Shown: one piece after another, positions 30,289-44,096 of the stretch
How positions within the stretch are numbered: the stretch's first letter is position 1
Layout: every line of letters starts with the position of its first letter
NCBI GenBank assembly: GCA_026692725.1
Contig: JAPMUG010000009.1
Span: forward strand, 1 to 64,000
Reading direction: 5' to 3'
Length of the DNA stretch: 64,000 nt
Source of the DNA: Ecytonucleospora hepatopenaei
Taxonomy: Eukaryota; Microsporidia; Enterocytozoonidae
The notes under the pieces: generated by a model
The model's database searches: none
What the model was told of the DNA's origin: nothing
The model's input: the letters and a program-made list of their open reading frames with translations, nothing else
Position numbers and translations under genes: made by a program

Positions 30289-30879
30289 AATAATATAATA
30301 TAATATAATATAATATAATATAATATAATATAATATAATATAATATAATATAATATAATATAATATAATATAATATAATATAATATAATATAATATAATA
30401 TAATATAATATAATATAATATAATATAATATAATATAATATAATATAATATAATATAATATAATATAATATAATATAATATAATATAATATAATATAATA
30501 TAATATAATATAATATAATATAATATAATATAATATAATATAATATAATATAATATAATATAATATAATATAATATAATATAATATAATATAATATAATA
30601 TAATATAATATAATATAATATAATATAATATAATATAATATAATATAATATAATATAATATAATATAATATAATATAATATAATATAATATAATATAATA
30701 TAATATAATATAATATAATATAATATAATATAATATAATATAATATAATATAATATAATATAATATAATATAATATAATATAATATAATATAATATAATA
30801 TAATATAATATAATATAATATAATATAATATAATATAATATAATATAATATAATATAATATAATATAATATAATATAAT
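30289..30879. repeat. Long 5-bp microsatellite (TAATA)n, about 118 copies
   Basis: 591 bases of perfect TAATA repeat between two convergent genes. Real length may differ because such arrays collapse or expand in assembly. Confidence 0.92.
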
Positions 30880-30901
30880 TTATATATAATATAATATTAT
30901 T

Positions 30902-31017
30902 ATTTTATTTTATTTTATTTTATTTTATTTTATTTTATTTTATTTTATTTTATTTTATTTTATTTTATTTTATTTTATTTTATTTTATTTTATTTTATTT
31001 TATTTTATTTTATTTTA

Positions 31018-31019
<2 letters not shown>
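30902..31019. repeat. 5-bp microsatellite (TTTTA)n, about 23 copies
   Basis: Perfect repeat that abuts the restored MOT1 stop codon at 31018-31020. Confidence 0.9.
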
Positions 31020-34228
<3,209 letters not shown>

Positions 34229-36781
34229 TTAAGTGATTAATATATTACATAATGTATTATTTATTGTATTATTATGTATTAGTATATTAGTAATGTATTT
34301 AATATATTCTATACTATATTCATAATATAGATATATGGTATAATCAAAGTTAGTTAGTATATTACGACTGATATTCAATCTAATATAATCAGTAAACATA
34401 ATAGTAGTATTATTATTAGTATTGTTTAATATATTAGTATTAGATATATTAGTATTATTAGTATTATTTAATATATTAGTATTAGATATATTATATTTTA
34501 TATTTAATAACTTAACATATTCATTTATATTAGGTATATATGATAATGTATTATTAATATTATCATTATTGTATATAGTTTTATAATCATTCTTTAATAT
34601 ATCACCATTAATAAATACTTTCTTAGTGTTATTGTTTTTAGTGTTTGTATTATTATCACTATTAATATTTTGTATATTATATTGTGTTATATATAATATA
34701 TTATATAATATATTATTATCTATAATATTACTCCCTATATCACTGTAATGCTTAGCTACTCTATGTATTACCTTTAATAATATTACTCTATTATCCATTA
34801 TGGTGCCATATCCTTCTACTATCCATCCATCCCTGGTAAAATAGTTTTCTTCATGGGTTAAGAAGTTATTGGTATTATATGGTACTAATATATCATTACA
34901 TAATGTATTAGTGAAATGTGATATAAAACCTTTTATATCATATATATTAGTATTATTAGTATTATTGTTATTATTGTTATTATTAGTATTATTACATATA
35001 TTATTATCAGTATTATTGTTATTGTTATTATCAGTAGTATTACATATATTAGTATTTATTAATATATTATATAAAATATCACTAGTATATAAAGTATTAT
35101 ATAAATTATTATTAGTATTATTTATTAATGTATTATTTATTAATGTATCCCCATAAAATAATATATTCTCTCCTAATATATACAATATATCTATACTCTT
35201 TATATATATGCTTATTCCTATTGCTGCTGCTCTTACTTCCATTATGTGTGAGGTATAGCATGGTGTTAGTACATTCAATAGTTTAGTTTCATTATTATCA
35301 TATATGTCATTATATTTGTTAATTATATTTTTAATAAGATATAATACATTACTATTTATATTAGTATTGTTTATATTATATGTATTGTTATTTATATCTG
35401 TATTATATGTATTACTGTTTATATTATTATATGTATTACTGTTTAATGTATATATTGATATTTCTAATATTTCTTCATAACTATACTTATCTAATATTAT
35501 TGATATTATATCTGCACATAATGATATGATATCTTCATTTGTTTGTGATTTAAGCATATTTATAAATATAAGCTTATTATCATATAGAATGTTAATAAAG
35601 TTATTATCATATAAAATATTATCAGTATTACTGTTTATATTGTTGTTTATATTATTATCAGTATTACATATATCAGTATTATTATGTAATAATATTTTAT
35701 ATATATATTTTAATATAATATATTGTGTATGCCAACATTTATTATTTACTAATAAATTATATATAATATCATTAATAACATTACATATATTACATATATT
35801 AGTATTATATGTATTATCTGTATTATCTGTATTACTGTTATTTATATTACTGTTATTTATATTATTATATATTATCACTAATATATCACATGCTTCTTCT
35901 CTTACTGGTGCTATTGTCTTATTATCAATATAATCACTAAATTTATCATTTATAAATATATCAAATATATTAATAATTATATTATATATATTAATATTTA
36001 TGTTATTATCTGTATTATACTTTATAATATTATCAGTATTATTGTCTGTACTATTATCAGTATTATTATCAGTATTATATATATTCTCTATTATTCCTTT
36101 TATCCCTATAAATGCTCCATGTCTTTTATACCACTCTGATGATACCATCATATTCATTATATTTATATAAAAGTCATTTATACTATTGATAGGTATATCA
36201 CTAACATTACTAGTATTATATTTAATATCATTATTTGTATCATTATTTGTATCAGTATTATTTAATTTATCAGTATTACTTATATTATTATTTAATTTAT
36301 CTGTATTTATTATCTTATATGTATCACCATGTATATGTCTATTTATCTCTTCTTCTTGTTTTATCTTCATCTTTTTACTTATATTATTATTAACTTTATA
36401 ATCTTTAGTACTTAAATATATTATATTATTATTAAAAATATAATTTAATATATTATTTGATATAGTATTATTTGATATATTATTGTTTAATATATTATTA
36501 GTATTATTTGATATATTATTATTTAATATATTATTAGTATTATTTACTATTTTATATTCTATGTATTTTATATTTTTTAATATTATCCCTCCATTCTTCC
36601 TATTCTCTATATTCTCACTCATTAATAATTCATATGTGTTAGTTAGTATGTATAATATATATGTGTTATACTGTGGTAATATGGATATGAGATGATTAGT
36701 AGCATATTCTTTCATTTCTATATTATCACTATATTTAATAGTATTAAATATTTTATGTAATACATTATCATTATTAGACAT
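34229..36781 (-). CDS. MOT1: MOT1/BTAF1 N-terminal HEAT-repeat half
   Basis: 850 residues. The N-terminus (IKYSDNIEMKEYATNHLISI, then ILPQYNTYILYIL) and helical pairs such as MMVSSEWYKRHGAFIGIKGI and APVREEACDILVIIYNN match the HEAT repeats by which MOT1 grips TBP. WEVRHGA-like and APVRE-like motifs are characteristic. Further conserved-looking pieces are CYTSHIMEVRAAAIGISIYI and ENYFTRDGWIVEGYGTIMDN. Much of the rest is Asn/Thr/Ile low complexity from AAT/ATA repeats, splitting the conserved helices. It ends at 34229 just where the G/T tract begins, so the protein lacks the ATPase. The two halves are in different frames. Either a broken MOT1 or two separate subunits. Confidence 0.75.
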   Translation of the reverse strand: MSNNDNVLHKIFNTIKYSDNIEMKEYATNHLISILPQYNTYILYILTNTYELLMSENIENRKNGGIILKNIKYIEYKIVNNTNNILNNNISNNTNNILNNNISNNTISNNILNYIFNNNIIYLSTKDYKVNNNISKKMKIKQEEEINRHIHGDTYKIINTDKLNNNISNTDKLNNTDTNNDTNNDIKYNTSNVSDIPINSINDFYINIMNMMVSSEWYKRHGAFIGIKGIIENIYNTDNNTDNSTDNNTDNIIKYNTDNNININIYNIIINIFDIFINDKFSDYIDNKTIAPVREEACDILVIIYNNINNSNINNSNTDNTDNTYNTNICNICNVINDIIYNLLVNNKCWHTQYIILKYIYKILLHNNTDICNTDNNINNNINSNTDNILYDNNFINILYDNKLIFINMLKSQTNEDIISLCADIISIILDKYSYEEILEISIYTLNSNTYNNINSNTYNTDINNNTYNINNTNINSNVLYLIKNIINKYNDIYDNNETKLLNVLTPCYTSHIMEVRAAAIGISIYIKSIDILYILGENILFYGDTLINNTLINNTNNNLYNTLYTSDILYNILINTNICNTTDNNNNNNTDNNICNNTNNNNNNNNTNNTNIYDIKGFISHFTNTLCNDILVPYNTNNFLTHEENYFTRDGWIVEGYGTIMDNRVILLKVIHRVAKHYSDIGSNIIDNNILYNILYITQYNIQNINSDNNTNTKNNNTKKVFINGDILKNDYKTIYNNDNINNTLSYIPNINEYVKLLNIKYNISNTNILNNTNNTNISNTNILNNTNNNTTIMFTDYIRLNISRNILTNFDYTIYLYYEYSIEYIKYITNILIHNNTINNTLCNILIT

Positions 36782-37107
36782 TATATAATATATTTATAAT
36801 AGATTGTAATATTTAAATATTAATATAAATATATTGTTATCTAATATAATTGTTATCTAATATTGTTTTTTATTAAGGGTATAAAATATTTTTATTTATA
36901 TACTAAATATATTTATATGTAATTTATAAGTAATATACTAATTATAATAATATTATACTAATTATACTTATATAAACTTTATTTAAGGTTATAAATATAA
37001 TTATAATATATTTATATGTAATATACTAATTATAATAATTATAATAATATTATACTTATATAAACTGTATTTATGGTTATAAATATAATTATAGTATTTT
37101 ATTTATT
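36782..37107. other. Spacer with imperfect direct repeats
   Basis: Two imperfect copies of an AT-rich segment (around 36895-36995 and 37000-37095) that includes TATATGTAATATACTAATTA. No gene. Confidence 0.5.
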
Positions 37108-37524
37108 TTACTCCTCAAATTCTACTTTTACCTCATAGTTCCCTTCACTGTTGAAATGCCCTTCTACCTGCTTTACTTTTCTCTCGTAATGCTCCTCCTT
37201 CTTGTACGTAAATGCACTTTCGTACCAGCTGTTCTTTGACTTGGCTGTGTGGCTGTGCTTTACCTCCAGTGAAAAGCCATCTTCTAATTCCTTGAGTACT
37301 ATTTCATCTTCTGGGATTTTAGTGGTTAAAGAAGTTTCTACTATTATGTTGTTTTTAGTGGTTATTTGGTTGGATAGAGTATTATTAGCATCAGTTAGCA
37401 TAGAACAGGAATTATCTTTGCATTTAGTATTGTTACATTTAGTATTACTGTTGTTAGTATTATTACTGTTGTTAGTATTATTACTGTTACTGTTGTTAGT
37501 ACTGTTAGTTGTTGTTGATGACAT
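37108..37524 (-). CDS. Small acidic protein with Asn/Ser-rich leader, unknown
   Basis: 138 residues. The first 45 are Ser/Thr/Asn low complexity. The last 75 are conserved-looking and beta-prone (EDEIVLKELEDGFSLEVKHS and YERKVKQVEGHFNSEGNYEV). The alternating pattern is faintly like an alpha-crystallin/Hsp20 fold, but no signature is clear, so no function is assigned. It starts at ATG 37524 without a CCC box. Codon use in the C-terminal part is richer in G and C than the leader, typical of a real conserved domain here. Confidence 0.6.
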   Translation of the reverse strand: MSSTTTNSTNNSNSNNTNNSNNTNNSNTKCNNTKCKDNSCSMLTDANNTLSNQITTKNNIIVETSLTTKIPEDEIVLKELEDGFSLEVKHSHTAKSKNSWYESAFTYKKEEHYERKVKQVEGHFNSEGNYEVKVEFEE

Positions 37525-37789
37525 TTATATTATAATTATATTATTATATGTTATATTATAATTATATTATTATACTTTATATTATTATATTTTTATATTA
37601 TTATATTATAATTATGTAATTTGTTTATTTATAATTTTTATTTATTGTTTTGTAATATTATTGTTTTAGATTAATATATTAAATTTAAATAAATAAAATA
37701 AATATTATATTAAATATAATTACATATATTAGATAATAAATAATAAATATTATATTAAATATAAAATACATATATTAGATAATAATATT

Positions 37790-38725
37790 TTAACCACTTC
37801 TTAATCTTATCATCATATACAAATATATCACCACAAAAAATGATATTGATGAACGCAAAAAATTCATTGTTGGTCTCATCATATTCTCTGTCTTATACCA
37901 CAGATCTTTGGTTAACTGCTTATTGTCTGTTATTGGTCTCTTACAATATATACACGATGTGTTGCTGGCGAGGAGGGCCCACCCTTTGGCACACTCCAGG
38001 TGGAAAGAATGCCCACAGCTGTTCGTAAATATCTTCTTGCGGTTGCTTAGAGACTCGCAGCATATCATGCAGTTCTGCTGGTTCTCTGCAGTGCTGCCGA
38101 TGGCACCACTGCTGTAGAACCCTGTTGTCTTCCCCATGATCCTGCTCAGGTTGAACATCACCTCCCTACAAAAGACAGCAAAGTACACGCTGTACACAAA
38201 GAATCTAATGCTGACCTTCATAAAATTATTTAAGCATATTTTGCTTATGGTTATGCATATAAAGCTAAGAAGGATCATAAGGTTGGTAAATGTAAATATC
38301 TTCTTGAACATCCTGTAGATCTTCTTAGGGTTCTCCCTGGCCAGCAGTCCCCTGCTAAACCCTATGCGTATGCAGTAGCAGAAGAAAAGCATCAAGCACC
38401 CCCACACCCCTATGAAAAGGTAGTCGCTGAGAATGACCATTATGATGGGAGGGAAGATGATGATGAAAAACATGACCAGTGCGTTGTAAGAGGGCCTGTG
38501 AACCTTCTTGACCAAGATGAGAAAGAAGTGTATGATAATGCAGTAGATGGCAAACATGGCAACAAAAGGAATGACATCAAAGAGAGTGATGGGTGGATTA
38601 AGCACCACCACACGAATGACAAAAGGAGCAGGTTGATTAGCATTAGTGTTATTAAAGTTATTATTGTTATTAGTGTTATTATTGTTATTAAAGTTATTAT
38701 CAGTAGAAAATAGATTATTAGACAT
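37790..38725 (-). CDS. Multi-pass membrane RING-H2 E3 ligase
   Basis: 311 residues. After an Asn-rich start come several membrane segments (for example VIPFVAMFAIYCIIIHFFLI and FSLIIMVIL-like helices, about residues 40-190). The RING-H2 finger is near residue 218: CMICCES, then NSCGHSFHLEC, then CIYCKRP, giving the C3H2C3 ligand order. A final hydrophobic segment (FFVVIYLYMMIRL) closes the protein. The layout suggests an ER or vacuolar ubiquitin ligase, of the Hrd1/TUL1 or transmembrane RING type. Substrate unknown. Confidence 0.82.
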   Translation of the reverse strand: MSNNLFSTDNNFNNNNNTNNNNNFNNTNANQPAPFVIRVVVLNPPITLFDVIPFVAMFAIYCIIIHFFLILVKKVHRPSYNALVMFFIIIFPPIIMVILSDYLFIGVWGCLMLFFCYCIRIGFSRGLLARENPKKIYRMFKKIFTFTNLMILLSFICITISKICLNNFMKVSIRFFVYSVYFAVFCREVMFNLSRIMGKTTGFYSSGAIGSTAENQQNCMICCESLSNRKKIFTNSCGHSFHLECAKGWALLASNTSCIYCKRPITDNKQLTKDLWYKTENMMRPTMNFLRSSISFFVVIYLYMMIRLRSG

Positions 38726-38730
38726 TTATA

Positions 38731-38855
38731 TTATAGTATAGTATAGTATTATATTTTATATTTTATATTATAGTATAGTATAGTATAGTATAGTATTATA
38801 TTTTATATTTTATATTTTATATTTTATATTTTATATTTTATATTTTATATTATAG
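38731..38855. repeat. TATAG and TATATTT microsatellites
   Basis: Short arrays of TATAG and of TTTTATA units in the promoter side of the RING gene. Confidence 0.85.
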
Positions 38856-38982
38856 TAAAATATATAATAATATTGTTTTATAAATTATATTATATAGTAT
38901 TATATTTTATAAATATTAAAATGTTTGTATTTTTATTTTTATATGGGTTAAAAATGTATATTAATTTAATCTATTTAAAAGA

Positions 38983-39090
38983 TATTATTATAGATTATAA
39001 ATGGAATATTATTATAGATTATAAATGGAATATTATTATAGATTATAAATGGAATATTGTTATAGATTATAAATGGAATATTATCATAAA
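38983..39090. repeat. 24-bp tandem repeat, about 4.5 copies
   Basis: Unit TATTATTATAGATTATAAAT plus GGAA, near-identical copies, at the 3' side of the surface-protein gene. Confidence 0.85.
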
Positions 39091-39131
39091 TATGTTTTTT
39101 TATTAATTTATTTTCTAATAACTAATATTGC

Positions 39132-40220
39132 TTAGAAATCCCCTACTGGCTCCTTCTTTTTCTGATTCTGCATGTAAACATACATTCCAATTACTCCCAA
39201 GATCAAAAGTGCTATTAATGGCAATACTATTCCTAATATCAATCCAGTTTTGCTCTTCTTATCTTCATCTTTCTCTTTCTTATCATCATCTGGTGTAGGT
39301 GTTGGTGTAGGTGTAGGTGTTACTGATACTTCTTCAAGGACGAGGTCTTCTCCGAGGCTAATTTCAAATCCACCATCTAATGTCTTCATGTTAACTATGT
39401 ATGTGTGTGGGTTGAGTGGTTCTTTTGAATCTTTTTCGAAGCTGCTTTCCAAGTGGGATGACAAAAAGTCCAATTCATGCTTTCCTAACAACAAAAAGTT
39501 TGCCTCTGAGGTGTAAAATGTTTTTAACATATCTGCTGATTTTACGCTTGTGTCTTTAGGAAATGCAAGTGCTGAAAACAAATACTCAAGAATTGCCTCA
39601 TCATTTCCAGCTGCATTCTTCTTTGTCTTTTTTGTGTCTGTCTTCATGATCATGTGGATGTTTTCTTTGCCTGCTTCTGGTAATGTTGCTCCTGCTACTG
39701 CGTACTCTTTGCCGTCAAACGCAATGGTAACCTTAGCATCTGGTGCAGTTTCTACCTTTAATAAATCTTCTTTATCAAATTTTATTGTTTTGCCATTTAA
39801 ACTAACCATTTGTTCTTTTCCTGTTGTTACTTTTGCAACATTTACCTGCTTACCAAGAACTTCGTCTGTTTCGAATGTTCCCTTCTTTATGGTGAATGAC
39901 GCATTCTTTACCACTTTGTATGTTTTACCATTGTGGGTTATCTGAACATCTTTAGGCAGCACCATGGTTTCTTTAAAGAGCACTATGGTTTTTTCAACGT
40001 CGTTACATTTTAAATTTGCTAACTTTGCCGGAAGATATTCTGGTCTTACATAAAACAATTTACTTTGCCCGTGGTCTTCTCCGTGTTTACCCACCTTCAT
40101 TTCTGTTTCGGACAGAAATGTAACATCTTTGTCGAGTGTAATAGAATCATTTGCTTTTATGGTCACATTGTTTGCTGCAGCAATTACTGTTGCTAGTTTA
40201 CTGTAGAGATTAAAAAACAT
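39132..40220 (-). CDS. Type I surface protein, member 2 of the family
   Basis: 362 residues from the ATG at 40220, chosen because a CCC box (40221-40224) touches it; the frame runs 12 codons further to a TTG. Signal peptide MFFNLYSKLATVIAAA. The ectodomain has two related beta motifs, PKDVQITHNGKTYKVVKN near residue 110 and KVTIAFDGKEYAVAGATL near 185. They are the same type as in the paralogues at 23733-24785 and 45251-46321. A Pro-Thr run (TPTPTPTPT) and an acidic/Lys stalk precede the membrane helix GLILGIVLPLIALLILGVIG, and a short tail ends the protein. It is less AT-rich in codon use than the other two, suggesting higher expression. No known domain. Confidence 0.82.
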   Translation of the reverse strand: MFFNLYSKLATVIAAANNVTIKANDSITLDKDVTFLSETEMKVGKHGEDHGQSKLFYVRPEYLPAKLANLKCNDVEKTIVLFKETMVLPKDVQITHNGKTYKVVKNASFTIKKGTFETDEVLGKQVNVAKVTTGKEQMVSLNGKTIKFDKEDLLKVETAPDAKVTIAFDGKEYAVAGATLPEAGKENIHMIMKTDTKKTKKNAAGNDEAILEYLFSALAFPKDTSVKSADMLKTFYTSEANFLLLGKHELDFLSSHLESSFEKDSKEPLNPHTYIVNMKTLDGGFEISLGEDLVLEEVSVTPTPTPTPTPDDDKKEKDEDKKSKTGLILGIVLPLIALLILGVIGMYVYMQNQKKKEPVGDF

Positions 40221-40224
40221 GGGG
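40221..40224 (-). promoter_or_regulatory. CCC box deciding the start at 40220
   Basis: TTTACCCC is directly joined to the ATG; a coding start upstream would place the box inside the gene. Confidence 0.65.
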
Positions 40225-40452
40225 TAAAGGGAAAGATTTTTATTTAATAAAGACAAATTAAAAAATATATTAAAAAAGTATTAAAATTTTTACTGTCAAA
40301 ATATGTTGATAAATTAGTTAAACATGCAATAATATAATAGAGTGACATAAATGTGAAATTTCGTCAAATTAACCATGTAACTTGATAAAATAATTTTAAT
40401 ATATTTTACCCCTGAAAAAGTTCTGTTTTATTTTATTGGATAAGTAGAAAAA

Positions 40453-40562
40453 TATTTGATTATATTTTATTAATGTATTTGATTATATTTTATTAATGTA
40501 TTTGATTATATTTTATTAATGTATTTGATTATATTTTATTAATGTATTTGATTATATTTTAT
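40453..40562. repeat. 23-bp tandem repeat, about 4.8 copies
   Basis: Perfect unit TATTTGATTATATTTTATTA plus ATG in the spacer between the surface-protein and bZIP genes. Confidence 0.88.
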
Positions 40563-40657
40563 TATAATAGTATTCTATCAGTATTTTAATAGTTATTTAA
40601 GTTAAATATTATAAATTATTTTTATATTATAATAATTATTAGTAAAATGTTTTAAGG

Positions 40658-41245
40658 TTATTGTTCTTCTGATATATTGATGTTCTTTTCCATTTCTTCT
40701 TTTAATTTTTTTATAATTTTATTAGTTACTTCAATTTTACTAAAAGAATAACATTGAATTTCATCTAAAAAATCAATATTAAATTCATGTAAATAGTCTA
40801 ATAATTTTTTATTAACATTTTTTATTATAGATTTATTATTTATATAAGTGTTTACTTTTTGATTATTCATAAAATTATGTGATTTTATTGATATCTCTTT
40901 ATTTATTTTCCTTATATAATTTATAAGGAGTAAAGTTAATAAATCATATTGATGTATATATTTTAATAACACACTTCTATCATTTTGTGTTCTTTTTAAA
41001 TCTATTTCAAGTTGTTTATAATGTTTTATTTTTTTGTCTCTGCTTTTTTTAGATGCAATTTTATTTTTAAGTTTTTTGAATTCATTATGACTATTGATAT
41101 TATTGTTATTGTTTAATTCATTATTATTGGTATTGTTGTTATTGTTTAATTCATTATTATTGGTATTGTTGTTATTGATATTATCTTTTGTATGTGATTT
41201 TAAAATATAAAAATCATTTTCTTTTAAATTTTTTGGTATTTTCAT
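40658..41245 (-). CDS. bZIP transcription factor
   Basis: 195 residues. After an Asn-rich segment (residues 20-50) comes the basic region FKKLKNKIASKKSRDKKIKH, which fits the bZIP pattern Asn-x2-Ala-Ser-x2-Ser-Arg, followed by a heptad helix (LEIDLKRTQNDRSVLLKYIH) that would be the zipper, although leucines are partly replaced by other hydrophobics. It should bind DNA as a dimer. Target genes are unknown. The rest of the C-terminus is charged and helical. Confidence 0.75.
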   Translation of the reverse strand: MKIPKNLKENDFYILKSHTKDNINNNNTNNNELNNNNNTNNNELNNNNNINSHNEFKKLKNKIASKKSRDKKIKHYKQLEIDLKRTQNDRSVLLKYIHQYDLLTLLLINYIRKINKEISIKSHNFMNNQKVNTYINNKSIIKNVNKKLLDYLHEFNIDFLDEIQCYSFSKIEVTNKIIKKLKEEMEKNINISEEQ

Positions 41246-41679
41246 GGCATAAAACTTAATGCATTTACATAAAATGATAATATTTTGTTTTTTTATTTTA
41301 TATTTAAATACAAATATAATAATAAAAATATAATTTATTTTAAATACAAATTAAATAATAAAAATGTAAATTTATTTTAAATACAAATTATATATTGAAC
41401 TATTTACTATTTACTTTATTTTGTAAAATTCTACTTAAAATATCAATATAAAAATAAAGTTTTAAAATATTGTCCCTTTTATATATAAAGACATAACTTT
41501 CTCCTTTATAAGAATATTTTATATAGAGAATATAATTTAAAGAATATAATTTAAATATAGATTGTTTATAGAATATAATTTAAGTATAGAATATTATTTA
41601 AATATAGAATATTATTTATATACAGATTATAGATTATTTATAGATTAGTAATATTTTTATAAATAATAATTTAGTACAA
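41246..41679. other. AT-rich spacer
   Basis: Short repeated AATATAATTTAAATATAGAT-like words near 41520-41640. No gene. Confidence 0.5.
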
Positions 41680-42348
41680 ATGAAAAATGAAAATGAAAAA
41701 ATCATTAAGATTGTGTTTGTAGGTGAAAATAACACTGGTAAAAGTGAAATCATCAAAAAATACGTCAACTTAGAACACATTTCTAAACCAAACATTTTTG
41801 ATACCTACAGGATTAAATACGTTTATAATGAGGATTTGGCTGTTGACAAGAAAAACTCTGAAAATAGAGAATACACTGACCTATACGACATTTTTCTTAA
41901 CATTTGCGATACTAACGGGAGTGAAGAAGTACAGAGACTTGTAAAAATGAGTTATTTGGACGCAGATTTGTTTGTTTTATGCATAGAATGCGTGCATTTA
42001 AAGGATAATGTTTACTACCAGAACATCATAAACAACTTAAAGAAGAGTGGAAAGCCTATAATATTGGCTGTTACCAAGGTAGATAAGGCCAAAACAGCTC
42101 CTCCTGTCAAAAACCAACTTAAAAAAGAAAAAGACGAAAATGTTACTGCTAACCAGGTAACCAATAACTTTGACTTGGTTAATGTAAATGCCAAAGAAAT
42201 TGTAAATAAATACAAATTGACATCATACGTATTGGTAAGCACAAAAAGAAGAAAATCAATAAATGCAATATTTGATGAAGCAGTCAGGGTGTATTTTAAT
42301 GAAGATGATTTTGATAAAAATGGTTGTGTTTCCTGTTGTTGCTTTTAA
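41680..42348 (+). CDS. Divergent Rab/Ras-like small GTPase
   Basis: 222 residues. P-loop VFVGENNTGKS (residues 12-20 or so), a DTNG in the switch II position near 75 where Rabs have DTAGQE, the base-specificity motif AVTKVD near 125 (TKxD instead of NKxD), and LVSTKRR where SAK is usual. The C-terminus is VSCCCF, a cluster of Cys with a CaaX-like end for prenylation. So membrane-bound, likely in vesicle traffic, but too divergent to name. A Lys-rich insertion (about 135-165) lies between the G4 and G5 motifs. Confidence 0.78.
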   Translation: MKNENEKIIKIVFVGENNTGKSEIIKKYVNLEHISKPNIFDTYRIKYVYNEDLAVDKKNSENREYTDLYDIFLNICDTNGSEEVQRLVKMSYLDADLFVLCIECVHLKDNVYYQNIINNLKKSGKPIILAVTKVDKAKTAPPVKNQLKKEKDENVTANQVTNNFDLVNVNAKEIVNKYKLTSYVLVSTKRRKSINAIFDEAVRVYFNEDDFDKNGCVSCCCF

Positions 42349-42420
42349 ATAAAATGGCAAATATAAAATATAGTGTTGTATTTAAATTTTTAGTTTTTAT
42401 TTTAATAAATATTTAGAAAT

Positions 42421-43872
42421 TTATCTAAAAAATATTTTAAAATATTCCTCAAAAGTGCTTAATATCCACTTAGGTATTTCTTCTGGTCTTTTATACTTTT
42501 TTATAAAATATTCTTTTATAAACTGTTCAAATCTATTGTTGATTATACTTTCTCTTATCCTTTCCCCTAATCTTTTCATGTATAATAAATTATGCTTACT
42601 TGCTAAATTACACAAATTTGGAGTATCCCTATGAATGTGTAAATAATAAAAAGAATATTCACACATTGCACAATCACATTTCGTTAGGGTTTTAACCTTA
42701 GTAAATAATAAATTTTCATCTTTTATTTCTTTTTCTAATAAACTTTTAACCTTAATTTCTTTTTCCAATAAATTTCTAACCTTATTTATTCTTGTAATTT
42801 CTATATCTTCACCATCCCAAAAATATTTTCCTGTTCTACCCATACGTGTAGGATATACGCAGTCACTCATGCTTGTACCAAGTGCACTGCAAACTACAAT
42901 ATCATCTGGATATCCAACACCCATTACGTATATTGGACCTTCATAACCAAATTCACTCAATTTTGTGGTACAAAAATGAACAACTTTTGCAAATTCATTT
43001 TTATTTTCTCCACCGCACATTCCTCCTATTGCTACTCCATTTAAAAAAATTTCTTCTTTCTTGATAATCTGGTTTTCCTGTTTATAAAATTCCTCTTTAT
43101 CTTGCACCAAGTCAATAAATTTATGATTTTTTAAGCTTCTTTTTATAATTTCATAAATTGACTTTTCTCTCAGGTCTAAGTTTAACCCTCCTTGAATTAT
43201 TGGAAATAAAATTTGTTCGTTAAAAATAAAGTTGCTTTCTAAATTTTCCTTCTTTATTTTTTTATTAGCGTCAGAAGAAATGCCTGAAATTTCTCTTAAT
43301 TTAAGAACAGCCCTGTCAAGCCATTCAATGCTCCTTTTAACACCCTCTGCATGTCTTTGTTTATTTTCAATAGGATTTACTACGTCATCTAGCTGCATAA
43401 TAATGTCAGCGCCAAGTGTAAATTGTGCATCCATGGAATCTTCAGGTGTAAAAACTTTCTGTTCAAATATTTTTTTGTTTTTATTCTCTTCTTTATTCGT
43501 ATGTTCATTTTTTACTTTATTTTCTTCTTTTCTAATAAGTTTACTCTCTAACTTAAATTCTATTCCTTCATTTGTAATTGTACATGGTAAAGACTGTATT
43601 TGAAATCCACCTGAATCTGTAAGCAAACTTTTCTTAAATCCCATAAAGTTTTTTACGTTCTTTTTCATATTTCTGCAGTGGTAAGTGTTGCTGAGTATTA
43701 TACCACTGTGGCAATCATCTAACTCATCTACTGGTATTGATCTCATGGCTCCATATGTAGCAACAGGCATAAAAATAGGCAGCATGACATTATTTGATAA
43801 AGTATACTGAAATACCTTAGCATTGGTATGTTTGCATTTATTTATTAACTTAAATGTAAATTTATTCTCCAT
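42421..43872 (-). CDS. QTRT1: Queuine tRNA-ribosyltransferase catalytic subunit (TGT)
   Basis: 483 residues. TGT swaps guanine 34 for queuine in GU(N)-anticodon tRNAs. Family motifs: VATYGAMRSIPVDELDDCHS and ILSNTYHCR near residue 50; the general base in LLTDSGGFQIQS near 85; substrate motifs ADIIMQLDDVV near 155 and GVAIGGMCGG near 285; the nucleophile Asp in SMSDCVYPTRMGRTGKYF near 335; and a zinc site CDCAMCEYSFYYLHIHRDT with a later His. Internal duplications of a LLEKEIK-type segment (about 365-385) and a Lys/Glu-rich insertion (about 110-140) lengthen it relative to the usual 380-400. It would need queuine from the host. Confidence 0.95.
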   Translation of the reverse strand: MENKFTFKLINKCKHTNAKVFQYTLSNNVMLPIFMPVATYGAMRSIPVDELDDCHSGIILSNTYHCRNMKKNVKNFMGFKKSLLTDSGGFQIQSLPCTITNEGIEFKLESKLIRKEENKVKNEHTNKEENKNKKIFEQKVFTPEDSMDAQFTLGADIIMQLDDVVNPIENKQRHAEGVKRSIEWLDRAVLKLREISGISSDANKKIKKENLESNFIFNEQILFPIIQGGLNLDLREKSIYEIIKRSLKNHKFIDLVQDKEEFYKQENQIIKKEEIFLNGVAIGGMCGGENKNEFAKVVHFCTTKLSEFGYEGPIYVMGVGYPDDIVVCSALGTSMSDCVYPTRMGRTGKYFWDGEDIEITRINKVRNLLEKEIKVKSLLEKEIKDENLLFTKVKTLTKCDCAMCEYSFYYLHIHRDTPNLCNLASKHNLLYMKRLGERIRESIINNRFEQFIKEYFIKKYKRPEEIPKWILSTFEEYFKIFFR

Positions 43873-44093
43873 TTCTGCTTATAGTAAATTTTTATGTATA
43901 ATTTATAATTAGATTTGTTCTTTTTCTTCTATTAAGTGTAGTAAAGTAAATGATAGTTGATAATTTAAACTTATCGCAAATTAAAAACAAATATCTTTTT
44001 AATTAAAAGTTGTAATAAATTAATGACTTATATTAAAATATAAAATGATAATGTAAAAGAATTTTAGGCATCAAAAATTTACAAAATTTAAAA

Positions 44094-44096
44094 CCC
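44094..44096 (+). promoter_or_regulatory. CCC box touching the Nup54 ATG
   Basis: AAAACCC is directly followed by the ATG at 44097. Confidence 0.6.
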
